A DNA stretch of 64,000 bases from SFTJ01 sp045613305. Lineage in GTDB: Bacteria > Bacteroidota > Bacteroidia > Bacteroidales > Muribaculaceae. The stretch lies in assembly GCA_045613305.1 (NCBI GenBank), contig JAZLAU010000016.1:1-64000 (forward strand). The letters are read 5' to 3'. This document shows positions 43,165-52,670 of this stretch, in pieces. Below the pieces are notes generated by a model. It made no database searches. It had not been told where the DNA came from and saw only the letters and a program-made list of their open reading frames with translations. The position numbers were made by a program, and so were the translations under genes. The number at the start of each line of letters is the position of its first letter. The stretch's first letter is position 1.

Positions 43165-44991
43165 ATGAGCAGACCATTACGAAGCGATGTCACCACCAAA
43201 GGGCGCAGAATGGCAGGAGCAAGAGCCCTATGGCTTGCCAATGGGATGAAAAGAGAACAAATGGGCAAACCAATTATTGCCATTGTTAACTCATTCACAC
43301 AGTTTGTGCCAGGACATACACATCTGCACGAAATAGGACAAATTATCAAAGCCGAAATTGAAAAACTCGGCTGTTTTGCCGCAGAATTCAACACCATAGC
43401 CATCGACGACGGCATCGCAATGGGCCACGACGGAATGCTCTACTCTTTACCATCGCGCGACCTTATTGCCGACAGCGTCGAATATATGGTTAATGCTCAC
43501 TGCGCCGACGCAATGATATGCATCAGCAACTGTGACAAAATAACTCCAGGTATGCTCATGGCCTCTATGCGCCTTAACATACCCACCGTGTTCTGCTCAG
43601 GTGGACCTATGGAAGCCGGAAGATGGAACAACAGAGCGCTCGACTTGGTAGACATCATGATTGAATCGGCCGACCCTACGGTAGACGACAATACCGTGGC
43701 TAACATCGAAGAATTTGGATGCCCCACTTGCGGGTCGTGCTCAGGCATGTTCACGGCTAATTCAATGAACTGCCTTAACGAAGCCATCGGCTTGGCCCTT
43801 CCAGGCAACGGCACAATACTTTCTACTCACACCAACCGAATCGAACTCTTCAAACGTGCCGCAAAGCAAGTTGTTGATAACGCAATGGCTTATTATTATA
43901 ACGACGACGATAGCGTGTTGCCTCGCAACATAGCCACTCGACAAGCCATCCTCAACGCAATGACTCTCGACATTGCCATGGGCGGCAGCACAAACACCGT
44001 GCTTCACCTTTTGGCTATTGCTAACGAAGCCGGAGTTGATTTTTCAATGAAAGACATTGACGCACTTTCTCGAAAAACTCCTGTTCTTTGCAAAGTTGCA
44101 CCAAACACCAAACTTTATCATATTGAAGACGTTAACCGCGCTGGTGGCATACTATCGATAATGTCTGAACTTGCCAAGTACAATCTAATCGACACTTCGG
44201 TGAAACGTGTCGACGGCATGACACTTGACGAGGCCATCAACAAATATGCTATAGGCGGAAACAATTTTACCGAAGAAGCAAGCAATCTATGGCTCAGCGC
44301 ACCTGCCGGCGTGAGAACCACAAAGATGGGCAGCCAGTCGAGCAGTTACAAGGCTCTTGACGTTGACCGTGCCAACGGATGTATTCGCGACATTGAACAC
44401 GCATATGTTGCCGATGGCGGTTTGGCCGTACTATATGGCAACATTGCTGTCAACGGATGCGTGGTGAAAACTGCAGGTGTCGACGAAAGCATTTTCCATT
44501 TCACCGGCAAAGCCAAAGTGTTTGAATCACAAGATGCCGCGATCGACGGAATCCTTAACGACGAAGTGCAAGCCGGCGATGTGGTAGTAATCACCTACGA
44601 AGGCCCTAAAGGTGGCCCAGGAATGCAAGAAATGCTTTACCCCACATCTTACATTAAATCGAAGCACCTTGGCAAACTTTGTGCACTAATCACCGACGGA
44701 CGATTCTCTGGCGGCACTTCTGGATTATCGATTGGGCACATATCGCCCGAGGCTGCAAGCGGCGGTAACATTGCCCTTGTAAAAGACGGCGACATTATTG
44801 ACATAAACATCCCCGAACGCTCAATTAACGTTCTTATCAGCGACGAAGAACTTTGCAACCGACGCAGAGAAGAGGAAAAGCGTGGCAAAGATGCATTTAC
44901 TCCTACAAACCGAAACCGTGTTGTGTCGAAAGCCCTTAAAGCATATGCTTCGATGGTAACTTCGGCCGACCGAGGCGGAATTAGAGAATAA
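43165..44991 (+). CDS. ilvD: Dihydroxy-acid dehydratase
   Basis: 608 residues, usual length. Iron-sulfur and active-site blocks are present: CISNCDKITPGM (about 112-123) and CPTCGSCSGMFTANSMNCL (about 185-203), and the C-terminal GGTSGLSIGHISPEA near 515. It dehydrates dihydroxyisovalerate and dihydroxymethylvalerate to the keto acids of valine and isoleucine. First structural gene after the ilv attenuator. Confidence 0.96.
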   Translation: MSRPLRSDVTTKGRRMAGARALWLANGMKREQMGKPIIAIVNSFTQFVPGHTHLHEIGQIIKAEIEKLGCFAAEFNTIAIDDGIAMGHDGMLYSLPSRDLIADSVEYMVNAHCADAMICISNCDKITPGMLMASMRLNIPTVFCSGGPMEAGRWNNRALDLVDIMIESADPTVDDNTVANIEEFGCPTCGSCSGMFTANSMNCLNEAIGLALPGNGTILSTHTNRIELFKRAAKQVVDNAMAYYYNDDDSVLPRNIATRQAILNAMTLDIAMGGSTNTVLHLLAIANEAGVDFSMKDIDALSRKTPVLCKVAPNTKLYHIEDVNRAGGILSIMSELAKYNLIDTSVKRVDGMTLDEAINKYAIGGNNFTEEASNLWLSAPAGVRTTKMGSQSSSYKALDVDRANGCIRDIEHAYVADGGLAVLYGNIAVNGCVVKTAGVDESIFHFTGKAKVFESQDAAIDGILNDEVQAGDVVVITYEGPKGGPGMQEMLYPTSYIKSKHLGKLCALITDGRFSGGTSGLSIGHISPEAASGGNIALVKDGDIIDINIPERSINVLISDEELCNRRREEEKRGKDAFTPTNRNRVVSKALKAYASMVTSADRGGIRE

Positions 44992-45048
44992 TGAATCTTC
45001 TTAAAACTTCAATTAAAACAACGACTATTAACTAAAACCAAATATTCT

Positions 45049-46791
45049 ATGGGGCAAATAATTTCAGGCGCAGAAGCACTTATCCGATCATTAATCGCTG
45101 AAGGTGTTGACACCACATTTGGTTACCCAGGTGGAGCCATCATTCCCGTGTTTGATGTTCTCTACGACCATAAGAAAGAAATTAAGAACATCTTAACTCG
45201 CCACGAACAAGGCGCCATTCACGGAGCGCAAGGCTATGCCCGTGTAAGCGGCAAGACTGGCGTAGTGATTGTCACTTCGGGCCCTGCTGCCACCAATGTC
45301 ATAACCGGCATCGGCGACGCAAAAATGGACAGCACTCCTCTTGTGGTCATAACAGGACAAGTGGGAGCTTCGGCTCTTGGTAGCGACGCTTTCCAAGAAA
45401 CCGACGTGCTTGGTATTACGCAACCTCTAACCAAATGGAGTTACCAAATTCGCAATGCTGAAGACATAACTTGGGCTGTGGCTCGCGCTTTCTACATTGC
45501 AAGCACCGGTCGTCCGGGACCTGTGGTGCTCGACTTGGCTAAAAATGCCCAAAATCAGAAAATTGAATGGAACGGATATAATAAATGCAACTACATTCGT
45601 AGTTATAACCCCTATCCCGACATTGCAAAATCTAATCTGATTGAAGCTGCCGAACTCATCAACGAATCTAAACGACCATTTATCCTTGCAGGTAATGGAG
45701 TTACAATATCGGGAGCCGAAAAAGAACTTATCGCTTTAGCCGAAAAGGCCGAAATTCCTATTGCCACCACTCTACTCGGATTGTCGTGCGTTTACTCCGA
45801 CCATCCGCTCAATATGGGTATGCTTGGCATGCATGGCAACGTGGCTTGCAACATTGCCACCACCAACTGCGACTTGATTATAGCCATCGGCATGCGTTTC
45901 AGCGACCGCGTTACCGGTCACACAGCAAAATTTGCCACTCAAGCAAAAGTGCTTCATATCGATATCGACAACAGCGAACTCGACAAGACTATACCTACCA
46001 ACGTGAAAATTCACGGTGATGCAAAGACTGCGCTACAACGCATTCTGCCTTTTGTTCGCTCGGCTCGCCACGACGATTGGACTAAGGCTTTTGCCGAAGA
46101 TTGGGAAATTGAACGCTCTAAAGTCATAAATCCCGAAATAAACCCCGAAAACGGCGAAATAACCATGGGACAAGTGGTGCACAAGGTAACTTTAGCAACC
46201 AAAAACAAGGCTGTTCTTGTTACCGACGTAGGACAAAACCAGATGCAATCGGCAAGATATTTCCGCTACTCGCAACCTCGCAGCATAATCACTTCGGGCG
46301 GACAAGGTACTATGGGTTTTGGTCTGCCTGCAGCTATCGGTGCCAAAATTGCTGCGCCTGAAAGAACCGTATGCCTTTTCACTGGCGACGGAGGGTTGCA
46401 AATGACTATCGAAGAACTTGGTGTAATTCTTCAATACGGCATCAACATCAAGATTATTCTTCTCAACAATAATTTCCTTGGCATGGTACGTCAGTGGCAA
46501 GAACTATTCTATAGCGAACGCTACTCCGAAACGCCTATGGTTAACCCCGACTTTGTCACTTTGTGCAAAGCCTACGGAATTCCGGCTGAAGATGTAACCG
46601 AAGCCGACTCTCTCGACCAAGCCGTTGAACGTATGGTTAATCATAACGGCACTTATTTGCTCAATGTTAAAATCAACCCTAAAGAATTGGTCTACCCTAT
46701 GGTGCCTTCGGGAAGTGTTCTCGACAACATCTTGCTAAATAGAACTGAGAAATACATCAAGAAACAACACACCGATTATGACAAATTATAA
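45049..46791 (+). CDS. ilvB: Acetolactate synthase large subunit
   Basis: 580 residues. The N-terminal TPP domain has FGYPGGAIIPVFD and catalytic E53 in RHEQGAIHGAQGYAR; the FAD-type central domain has GMLGMHGN and AIGMRFSDRVTG; the C-terminal TPP/Mg domain has TGDGGLQMTIEEL and NNNFLGMVRQWQELF, which are diagnostic for the anabolic enzyme. It condenses pyruvate with pyruvate or 2-ketobutyrate. It starts 57 bases after ilvD and overlaps ilvN by 14 bases. Confidence 0.96.
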   Translation: MGQIISGAEALIRSLIAEGVDTTFGYPGGAIIPVFDVLYDHKKEIKNILTRHEQGAIHGAQGYARVSGKTGVVIVTSGPAATNVITGIGDAKMDSTPLVVITGQVGASALGSDAFQETDVLGITQPLTKWSYQIRNAEDITWAVARAFYIASTGRPGPVVLDLAKNAQNQKIEWNGYNKCNYIRSYNPYPDIAKSNLIEAAELINESKRPFILAGNGVTISGAEKELIALAEKAEIPIATTLLGLSCVYSDHPLNMGMLGMHGNVACNIATTNCDLIIAIGMRFSDRVTGHTAKFATQAKVLHIDIDNSELDKTIPTNVKIHGDAKTALQRILPFVRSARHDDWTKAFAEDWEIERSKVINPEINPENGEITMGQVVHKVTLATKNKAVLVTDVGQNQMQSARYFRYSQPRSIITSGGQGTMGFGLPAAIGAKIAAPERTVCLFTGDGGLQMTIEELGVILQYGINIKIILLNNNFLGMVRQWQELFYSERYSETPMVNPDFVTLCKAYGIPAEDVTEADSLDQAVERMVNHNGTYLLNVKINPKELVYPMVPSGSVLDNILLNRTEKYIKKQHTDYDKL

Positions 46792-47347
46792 TACATTATA
46801 TACAGTTACGGTTTTTACCGAAAACCGTGTTGGTATCCTTCACAAGATATCAATCATCTACACTCGTCGCAAAATCAACGTTGAAACCATCAGCGCTTCA
46901 CCTTCTTCTATTAAGGGCGTTACTAAAGTAACTGTCACTGCATATTGCGACAAAGAAAACATCATAAAGATTGTGCAACAAATCGAAAACATCATCGATG
47001 TGCTGAAAGCGTTCTACTACACCGACGAAGATATTGTGTATCAAGAAATTGCCCTATACAAAGTTCCTACAGTGAACTTGCTTGAAGAGCCTAATCTTGA
47101 AGCAATAATCCGAAAGTACAACGCTCGAATTCTGGAAATTACACACGAATATACAATCGTGGAAAAAACCGGGCACTACGACGAAACCGAATCACTATTC
47201 CAAGAATTTAAAAAATATGGCATACGTCAATTTTCAAGAAGCGGACGCGTGGCTATTACCCGCTCGCCTAACGAATACGTGAGCATGTATCTTGAAAAAG
47301 AAGAAAAACAGAGAAGACCAGCAGAAATATGGAGCAACAAAGAATAA
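46778..47347 (+). CDS. ilvN: Acetolactate synthase small (regulatory) subunit
   Basis: 189 residues. An N-terminal ACT domain (about 6-82; VFTENRVGILHKISIIYTRR) usually binds valine for feedback, and a C-terminal ALS_ss_C domain (about 85-165) contacts the large subunit. It overlaps ilvB by 14 bases and the thioesterase gene by 19 bases. It is slightly longer than the common 160-175 residues because of an EKEEKQRRPAEIWSNKE tail, part of which is encoded by the overlap with the next gene. Confidence 0.93.
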   Translation: MTNYNTLYTVTVFTENRVGILHKISIIYTRRKINVETISASPSSIKGVTKVTVTAYCDKENIIKIVQQIENIIDVLKAFYYTDEDIVYQEIALYKVPTVNLLEEPNLEAIIRKYNARILEITHEYTIVEKTGHYDETESLFQEFKKYGIRQFSRSGRVAITRSPNEYVSMYLEKEEKQRRPAEIWSNKE

Positions 47348-48084
47348 CAGAGCACAAACACACCTATTTTCTAACTCCAGGCGAATGTACTCCTCAAGGT
47401 GAAATACCTATCACACTCATTCTGACAAGAATAATCGAGGTGGCTACCGAACACGCCAACATTTGGGGCGTAGGATATTCTACTTTGATAAAAGACAATC
47501 AAAGTTGGGTGTTGTCAAGAGTTAGCATCGAAATGACGAGCTACCCAAAAGTGAATAAAAAATACACCTTCATCACTTGGATAGAAAGTTACAACCGTCA
47601 CTTCTCTCAACGAAACTTTGCAATTTGCGACGACAACAACAACATTTTGGGATATGCTCGCACTGTGTGGGCCGTAATCGACAGCAATACTCGCGAAATT
47701 GTCGACATCTCTAAGTTTAGTTTTATGCAAGAAGTAGTTTCCGACCGTGTGTGCCCTATCGACACTCCTACACGACTTTTGCCAGTGAGAGACGGCGTAT
47801 CAATCAATCACAGTTTCCAATATTGCGACCTCGACATTAACAACCACGTTAATAGCGTAAGATATGTGGAACTGCTGATGAATCAGCTTCCTCTCAACAA
47901 ATATCAAGAAAACTATGTTAAGCGCTTCGAGATAGCATACATCAGAGAATGCCTATATAACATCGAAGTAACTCTTAACGTCAACAAAGATACCAACGAT
48001 ACCCGCCTCGAAATTGCCGACAAGCAAGGTGCAAGCCACTGCAGAGCGAGAATATTGTTGGAACCACGAACTAACAACGAATAA
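47329..48084 (+). CDS. Acyl-ACP thioesterase (FatA/FatB-like double hotdog)
   Basis: 251 residues in two hotdog folds (about 8-135 and 150-250). The second carries the catalytic block DLDINNHVNSVRYVE, with D169, N171 and H173 matching the Asp-Asn-His of plant FatA/FatB and bacterial homologues, and E181 nearby. It releases fatty acids from acyl carrier protein. Its placement inside the ilv operon between ilvN and ilvC, overlapping ilvN by 19 bases, ties it to branched-chain precursor supply. That link is inferred. Confidence 0.9.
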   Translation: MEQQRITEHKHTYFLTPGECTPQGEIPITLILTRIIEVATEHANIWGVGYSTLIKDNQSWVLSRVSIEMTSYPKVNKKYTFITWIESYNRHFSQRNFAICDDNNNILGYARTVWAVIDSNTREIVDISKFSFMQEVVSDRVCPIDTPTRLLPVRDGVSINHSFQYCDLDINNHVNSVRYVELLMNQLPLNKYQENYVKRFEIAYIRECLYNIEVTLNVNKDTNDTRLEIADKQGASHCRARILLEPRTNNE

Positions 48085-48124
48085 CAAAAAATCAAAGTTT
48101 ATAATACATTAAAATTTAATTATT

Positions 48125-49168
48125 ATGGCAGTATTAAATTTTGGCGGTGTTGAAGAAAACGTAGTAACCCGCGAAGAATTCACTCTTGAAAAAGCAAGAG
48201 AAGTATTGAAAAACGAAACTATAGCAGTAATCGGTTATGGCGTTCAAGGTCCAGGCCAAAGCATGAACCTTCGCGATAATGGATTTAATGTAATCGTTGG
48301 TCAACGACAAGGCAAAACATACGAAAAGGCCATCAACGACGGATGGAAACCAGGCGAAACACTTTTCAGCATTGAAGAAGCATGCGACAAAGCATCTATT
48401 ATCATGTGCCTTCTTAGCGATGCCGCAGTGATGTCGGTATGGCCAACCATCAAGCAATATCTTGCTCCTGGCAAAGCACTTTATTTCTCTCACGGATTTG
48501 CCATCACCTGGAACGACCGCACAGGATGCGTGCCTCCTACCGATGTCGACGTGATTATGGTTGCACCTAAGGGCTCTGGAACATCGCTTCGCACTATGTT
48601 CCTCGAAGGTAGAGGTCTAAACTCTTCTTACGCCATCTATCAAGATGTTACTGGTCGCGCTTACGACCGCACTATAGCCTTGGGTATCGGCATCGGCTCG
48701 GGATACCTTTTCGAAACAACATTCCAACGCGAAGCCACTTCCGACCTAACTGGCGAACGAGGTTCGTTGATGGGCGCTATTCAAGGTTTGCTTTTGGCTC
48801 AATATGAAGTGCTTCGTGAAAACGGTCACACTCCAAGCGAAGCTTTCAACGAAACCGTAGAAGAACTCACTCAATCGCTTATGCCTCTATTTGCCGAAAA
48901 GGGCATGGACTGGATGTATGCTAACTGCTCTACAACTGCACAACGCGGCGCTCCCGACTGGATGACTCCTTTCCACGATGCAATGAAGCCTGTGGTTCAA
49001 AAACTTTACAACAGCGTTAAATGCGGTAACGAAGCTCAAATATCTATCGACAGCAACTCTCAGCCCGACTATCGCGTGAAACTTAATGAAGAATTGCGTG
49101 CTCTTCGCGAAAGCGAAATGTGGCAAACTGCCGTTACAGTTCGCAAACTTCGACCAGAAAACAACTAA
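48125..49168 (+). CDS. ilvC: Ketol-acid reductoisomerase
   Basis: 347 residues, class I short form. The Rossmann loop reads GYGVQGPGQSMNLRDNG (38-54), with Val for the common Ser in GYGSQG; the cofactor-specificity loop has VGQRQGKTYEKA. The C-terminal knotted domain contains the Mg-binding blocks DLTGERGSLMGAIQG and ETVEELTQSLMPLFAEKG. It isomerises and reduces acetolactate with NAD(P)H. Last gene of the ilv operon, with a strong terminator after it. Confidence 0.96.
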   Translation: MAVLNFGGVEENVVTREEFTLEKAREVLKNETIAVIGYGVQGPGQSMNLRDNGFNVIVGQRQGKTYEKAINDGWKPGETLFSIEEACDKASIIMCLLSDAAVMSVWPTIKQYLAPGKALYFSHGFAITWNDRTGCVPPTDVDVIMVAPKGSGTSLRTMFLEGRGLNSSYAIYQDVTGRAYDRTIALGIGIGSGYLFETTFQREATSDLTGERGSLMGAIQGLLLAQYEVLRENGHTPSEAFNETVEELTQSLMPLFAEKGMDWMYANCSTTAQRGAPDWMTPFHDAMKPVVQKLYNSVKCGNEAQISIDSNSQPDYRVKLNEELRALRESEMWQTAVTVRKLRPENN

Positions 49169-49188
49169 AATATCATATTCAGTGTTTT

Positions 49189-49222
49189 AGAGATGCAACT
49201 AATTGTTGCATCTCTTTTTTTA
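49189..49222 (+). terminator. Terminator of the ilv operon
   Basis: AGAGATGCAAC (49189-49199) pairs perfectly with GTTGCATCTCT (49205-49215), followed by seven T. Confidence 0.93.
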
Positions 49223-49334
49223 TACACGTTTGCATTCTTTAAATCCTTACATTTGCTCAAATCTATTTTATTTTGTATTTTCGCCATAATATTAATTAAA
49301 ACAAAAATTTAATAACAACTCGTAATAATAAATT

Positions 49335-49895
49335 ATGGTTCTTCCAATCTATCTGTATGGCCATCCTGTTCTACGCAAAGTATCAACAGAAATCGATAAT
49401 ACTTACCCAGAATTAGCAACATTAATAGCAAACATGCAAGAAACCATGTATGCCAGCGATGGCATTGGCATTGCCGCGCCACAAGTGGGTCTTGACATCC
49501 GACTCATTTGCATCGATGCTTCTTGCCTTGCCGACACTTTCCCCGAATTGGCCGACAGCAAGATGGTGCTAATAAACCCCATTCTTACCGTTATTGAAGA
49601 CGGAAAGAAAGAAACTCGCGAAGAAGGTTGTCTTTCACTGCCTGGAATTCACGAAAGCGTAACCAGAATCGAAAAGGTAAATCTAAAATGGCAAGACGAG
49701 AACTTCGTGCAACACGAACAAGTATTTGAAGGATACATGGCTCGAGTGCTACAACACGAATACGACCATTTGGAAGGACACGTCTTTATCGACCACATTT
49801 CAACCATTCGCAAACAACTAATCAACAGCAAATTGAAAAAAATTGTTGACGGTAAGATTCGTTGCTCATACCGCACTCGTGGAGCTAAAAAGTAA
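49335..49895 (+). CDS. def: Peptide deformylase
   Basis: 186 residues. All three motifs are intact: GIGIAAPQVG (43-52), EGCLSLPG with metal ligand C99, and QHEYDHLEG with H141, E142 and H145. It removes the formyl group from new N-terminal methionines. In this lineage def often sits near ruvX; here ruvX is 14 kb away, whereas a two-component system gene follows 49 bases later. Confidence 0.96.
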   Translation: MVLPIYLYGHPVLRKVSTEIDNTYPELATLIANMQETMYASDGIGIAAPQVGLDIRLICIDASCLADTFPELADSKMVLINPILTVIEDGKKETREEGCLSLPGIHESVTRIEKVNLKWQDENFVQHEQVFEGYMARVLQHEYDHLEGHVFIDHISTIRKQLINSKLKKIVDGKIRCSYRTRGAKK

Positions 49896-49944
49896 ATTCC
49901 TTTTTTAAATCAATTATTTATTCATTAATCCGAAATTCCCATTT

Positions 49945-50658
49945 ATGGAAAATCGAATACTTATTGTTGACGACGAAGAATCGATTTGCGAAATTTTAAA
50001 ATATAATCTGGAACTTGAAGGTTACAACGTTAGCGTGGCCTCAAGCGCAGAGGAGGCTTTAAAACTCGACATTCCATCATTTTCTCTGATAATACTCGAC
50101 ATTATGATGAAGAAAATGAATGGTTATGAATTTGCCCAACGATTAAAAAGCAATCCCGCCACTGAATTTATGCCTATAATTTTCTGTAGCGCGCTTAGCA
50201 ACGAAGATTCAAGAATTAAGGGGCTAAACATTGGCGGCGATGACTATATCGTTAAGCCTTTCAGAATTCGCGAAGTGTTAGCTCGCATCAAGAGCCTTTT
50301 ACGCAGAACTCAAATGGTTAGGACTCTCGAAAGCATGCAAAATGCAAAACAAACTCCCGATTTAGAGTTCCACAATTTGCGCATTGATTGCAAAAACAAA
50401 CTTTGTTTCATCTACGGCAACCCGCTAAAACTAACTAAAACAGAGTTTGAGTTGCTAAAATTCTTCATCTCCAACCCCAATTGCATCTATACCCGCAAAG
50501 AAATTATCTCTAACATTTGGGGCAAGAACAATGAGGTAACCGAAAGAGCAATCGACACTAATATAACTCGACTTCGCAAAAAACTTGGAGAATACGGCGA
50601 TTATCTCACCACTCGATTAGGCTACGGTTATGGATTCCAAGAACAGTTGGAAAAATAA
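49945..50658 (+). CDS. OmpR-family response regulator
   Basis: 237 residues. The receiver domain (1-122) has acidic D9/D10, phospho-acceptor D52 in LDIMM, and K104 in IVKPF. A winged-helix DNA-binding domain follows (about 135-235) with TKTEFELLKFF and VTERAIDTNITRLRKKLG. It resembles RprY-type regulators of Bacteroides. The kinase gene follows at once. Target genes unknown. Confidence 0.92.
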   Translation: MENRILIVDDEESICEILKYNLELEGYNVSVASSAEEALKLDIPSFSLIILDIMMKKMNGYEFAQRLKSNPATEFMPIIFCSALSNEDSRIKGLNIGGDDYIVKPFRIREVLARIKSLLRRTQMVRTLESMQNAKQTPDLEFHNLRIDCKNKLCFIYGNPLKLTKTEFELLKFFISNPNCIYTRKEIISNIWGKNNEVTERAIDTNITRLRKKLGEYGDYLTTRLGYGYGFQEQLEK

Positions 50659-50665
50659 TTATCTA

Positions 50666-51697
50666 ATGAAACTCTTCTTAGTGTTTGTTGTCATCCTCTG
50701 GCTGGCAATAACACTATTTTTGCTTTCATTATACCTATTCAACATTACTCCATCCTATACAACCCTTATCATTGCCGCAATAATAGGGCTAACTGCCACT
50801 TCTATCATAGGCTACCAATACACCACTATCTTCAGCCGCGACATTATAAAGTTTGAGCAGTTTATTTATCGTTTACACAACAAAGATAAAGAGAATTTGC
50901 CGCCACCGGGCTTCACATCTAAAACATTTAACGATTTGGCCCGCATAATCTACGACGACCGAAACAAGGCCGAAAAATTCATTAACGAACACATTGAGGC
51001 CGAGCAAAAATCAATTGAAAAGCAAAAGGAGATTTTGCTATCAAAACAAATTCTTGCCAACAACCTAAACCACGAAATCAAGACTCCTATCGGCATCATT
51101 CAAGGCTATATTGACACTCTCATTGAGCACGACGAAGACATCCCTGCCGAAATGCGCAAGCGTTTCCTCAACAAATGCCTCGACAACGCACTCCGCCTGC
51201 AAAACATGGCTTTTAACCTTAGCGTAATTTCTCGCCTCGACAACGGCAAAGATGCCATTATAATGGACAACATCGATTTGGTTGAAACTCTCAACAGCGT
51301 TGCCGACGACCTTTCTCCTATGTTCGAAAAGGTGGGCATAACATTCCATAATCTCCTACCCAAATCTCTTATTGTACACTCTAACACCACTCTGCTTTAT
51401 AATATATTCAGCAATTTATCGAAAAATGCAGTATTCTATTCAGGTGGCACCGACATATTTGTAGAACTCACGCCCGACAACGGCATCTCTTTCCGCGACA
51501 ACGGCAAGGGTGTTGATGAAGAAGCATTGTCTAATATCTTCAACCGATTCTATCGCATCGACAAAGACCGTAACCGAAACCTGAGCAGCAGTGGACTCGG
51601 ACTATCGATTGTTCGCGAATCAGTAAAAATGCACGGCAACGACATTATAGCAAAAAACCACCCAGAGGGTGGCCTTCAATTTATCTTTAAATTATAA
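50666..51697 (+). CDS. Sensor histidine kinase, partner of the upstream regulator
   Basis: 343 residues from ATG 50666, seven bases after the regulator's stop. An in-frame ATG at 50630 would overlap that gene and add 12 polar residues before the first helix. Two membrane helices (about 1-27 and 32-55) enclose almost no periplasmic loop, so the signal is likely sensed in the membrane or inside the cell. The H-box NLNHEIKTP has phospho-acceptor H136; the N-box NLSKNAVFY and G-boxes DNGKGVDEE and SSGLGLSIV complete the ATPase domain. Confidence 0.9.
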   Translation: MKLFLVFVVILWLAITLFLLSLYLFNITPSYTTLIIAAIIGLTATSIIGYQYTTIFSRDIIKFEQFIYRLHNKDKENLPPPGFTSKTFNDLARIIYDDRNKAEKFINEHIEAEQKSIEKQKEILLSKQILANNLNHEIKTPIGIIQGYIDTLIEHDEDIPAEMRKRFLNKCLDNALRLQNMAFNLSVISRLDNGKDAIIMDNIDLVETLNSVADDLSPMFEKVGITFHNLLPKSLIVHSNTTLLYNIFSNLSKNAVFYSGGTDIFVELTPDNGISFRDNGKGVDEEALSNIFNRFYRIDKDRNRNLSSSGLGLSIVRESVKMHGNDIIAKNHPEGGLQFIFKL

Positions 51698-51737
51698 CTA
51701 AAAATCGTGCTACATTTTTCTCACATCAGCCTGCAAC

Positions 51738-52670
51738 CTAACCCTTGCAACTGATGCCCTGCTTAATACGCAGTTTTCTAATCTTATTGTTTAATAAATT
51801 AGTGAATTCATAATTCTTCAGCCCCCACTTTGGGCTAATTAGCAAATCGGCTGGCGACTGCGACACAAAACGTTCTATTGCCAAATCCTCTCTTATATGC
51901 TCCATTACCTTGAGGCATACATCTATATATTCTTCAGCAGTCCATTCTATTATATCAACGTTATTTTGTTCATATATTTGTGCCAATCGGGTGCCTCTAA
52001 TCACTTGCAACTGATGAAGTTTCACTGTGTCGAGCGGCAACGCCGACACACGCTTTGCTGTGGCAATAAAGTGCTCTAACTTCTCGCCAGGCAAGCCCAA
52101 AATGAGATGAGCACCGCAATGCACCCCGGCTGCCGATGTTCGTTTAACGGCATCTTCCACATCTTCCCATGTGTGACCACGGTTTATCAATTCTAAAGTG
52201 TCGTTATGCGAAGTTTCAACTCCATACTCAACCATCACATAGCAACGTTTTGCCAACTGGCCTAAATAATTGAGCAATTCATCGGGCATGCAGTCTGGTC
52301 TGGTGGCAATGATTAATCCCACTACATCTTCCTGACTCAATGCCTCCTCATACATTGAAATCAAATCCGACACCTCTCCGTAGGTATTGGTATAAGCCTG
52401 AAAATAAGCCAGATACTTCATCTCCGGATACTTTCGTGCAAAAAAAAGTTTACCTTTTTCTATTTGCTCGGCTATCGATATTTTTGTCTGACAATACGAC
52501 GGATTAAACGATTGGTTGTTGCAATAAATACACCCGCCAACGCCTTTTGTGCCGTCTCTATTAGGACACACAAAGCCTGCATCGATGGCAATTTTCTGCA
52601 CCTTGAAGTCGAAAAACTTGTGCAGATATTCGCCATAGTCATAATATCCAACGCCGTCTATTATAGGCAT
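51738..52670 (-). CDS. TIGR01212/YhcC family radical SAM protein
   Basis: 310 residues. The iron-sulfur cysteines are C35, C47 and C50 in CPNRDGTKGVGGCIYCNNQ, with 11 residues between the first two, as in the YhcC group related to Elp3. RPDCMPDELLNYL and VEYGVETSHNDTLELINRGH are family blocks. The reaction is unknown. It overlaps aroC by 10 bases and is the third gene of ybaK-aroC-radical SAM. Confidence 0.88.
   Translation of the reverse strand: MPIIDGVGYYDYGEYLHKFFDFKVQKIAIDAGFVCPNRDGTKGVGGCIYCNNQSFNPSYCQTKISIAEQIEKGKLFFARKYPEMKYLAYFQAYTNTYGEVSDLISMYEEALSQEDVVGLIIATRPDCMPDELLNYLGQLAKRCYVMVEYGVETSHNDTLELINRGHTWEDVEDAVKRTSAAGVHCGAHLILGLPGEKLEHFIATAKRVSALPLDTVKLHQLQVIRGTRLAQIYEQNNVDIIEWTAEEYIDVCLKVMEHIREDLAIERFVSQSPADLLISPKWGLKNYEFTNLLNNKIRKLRIKQGISCKG

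Noticed and set aside
50630..50665. Earlier ATG for the histidine kinase, overlapping the response regulator
   Set aside because: It adds a polar 12-residue stretch before the first helix; the ATG at 50666 just after the regulator's stop is more natural.
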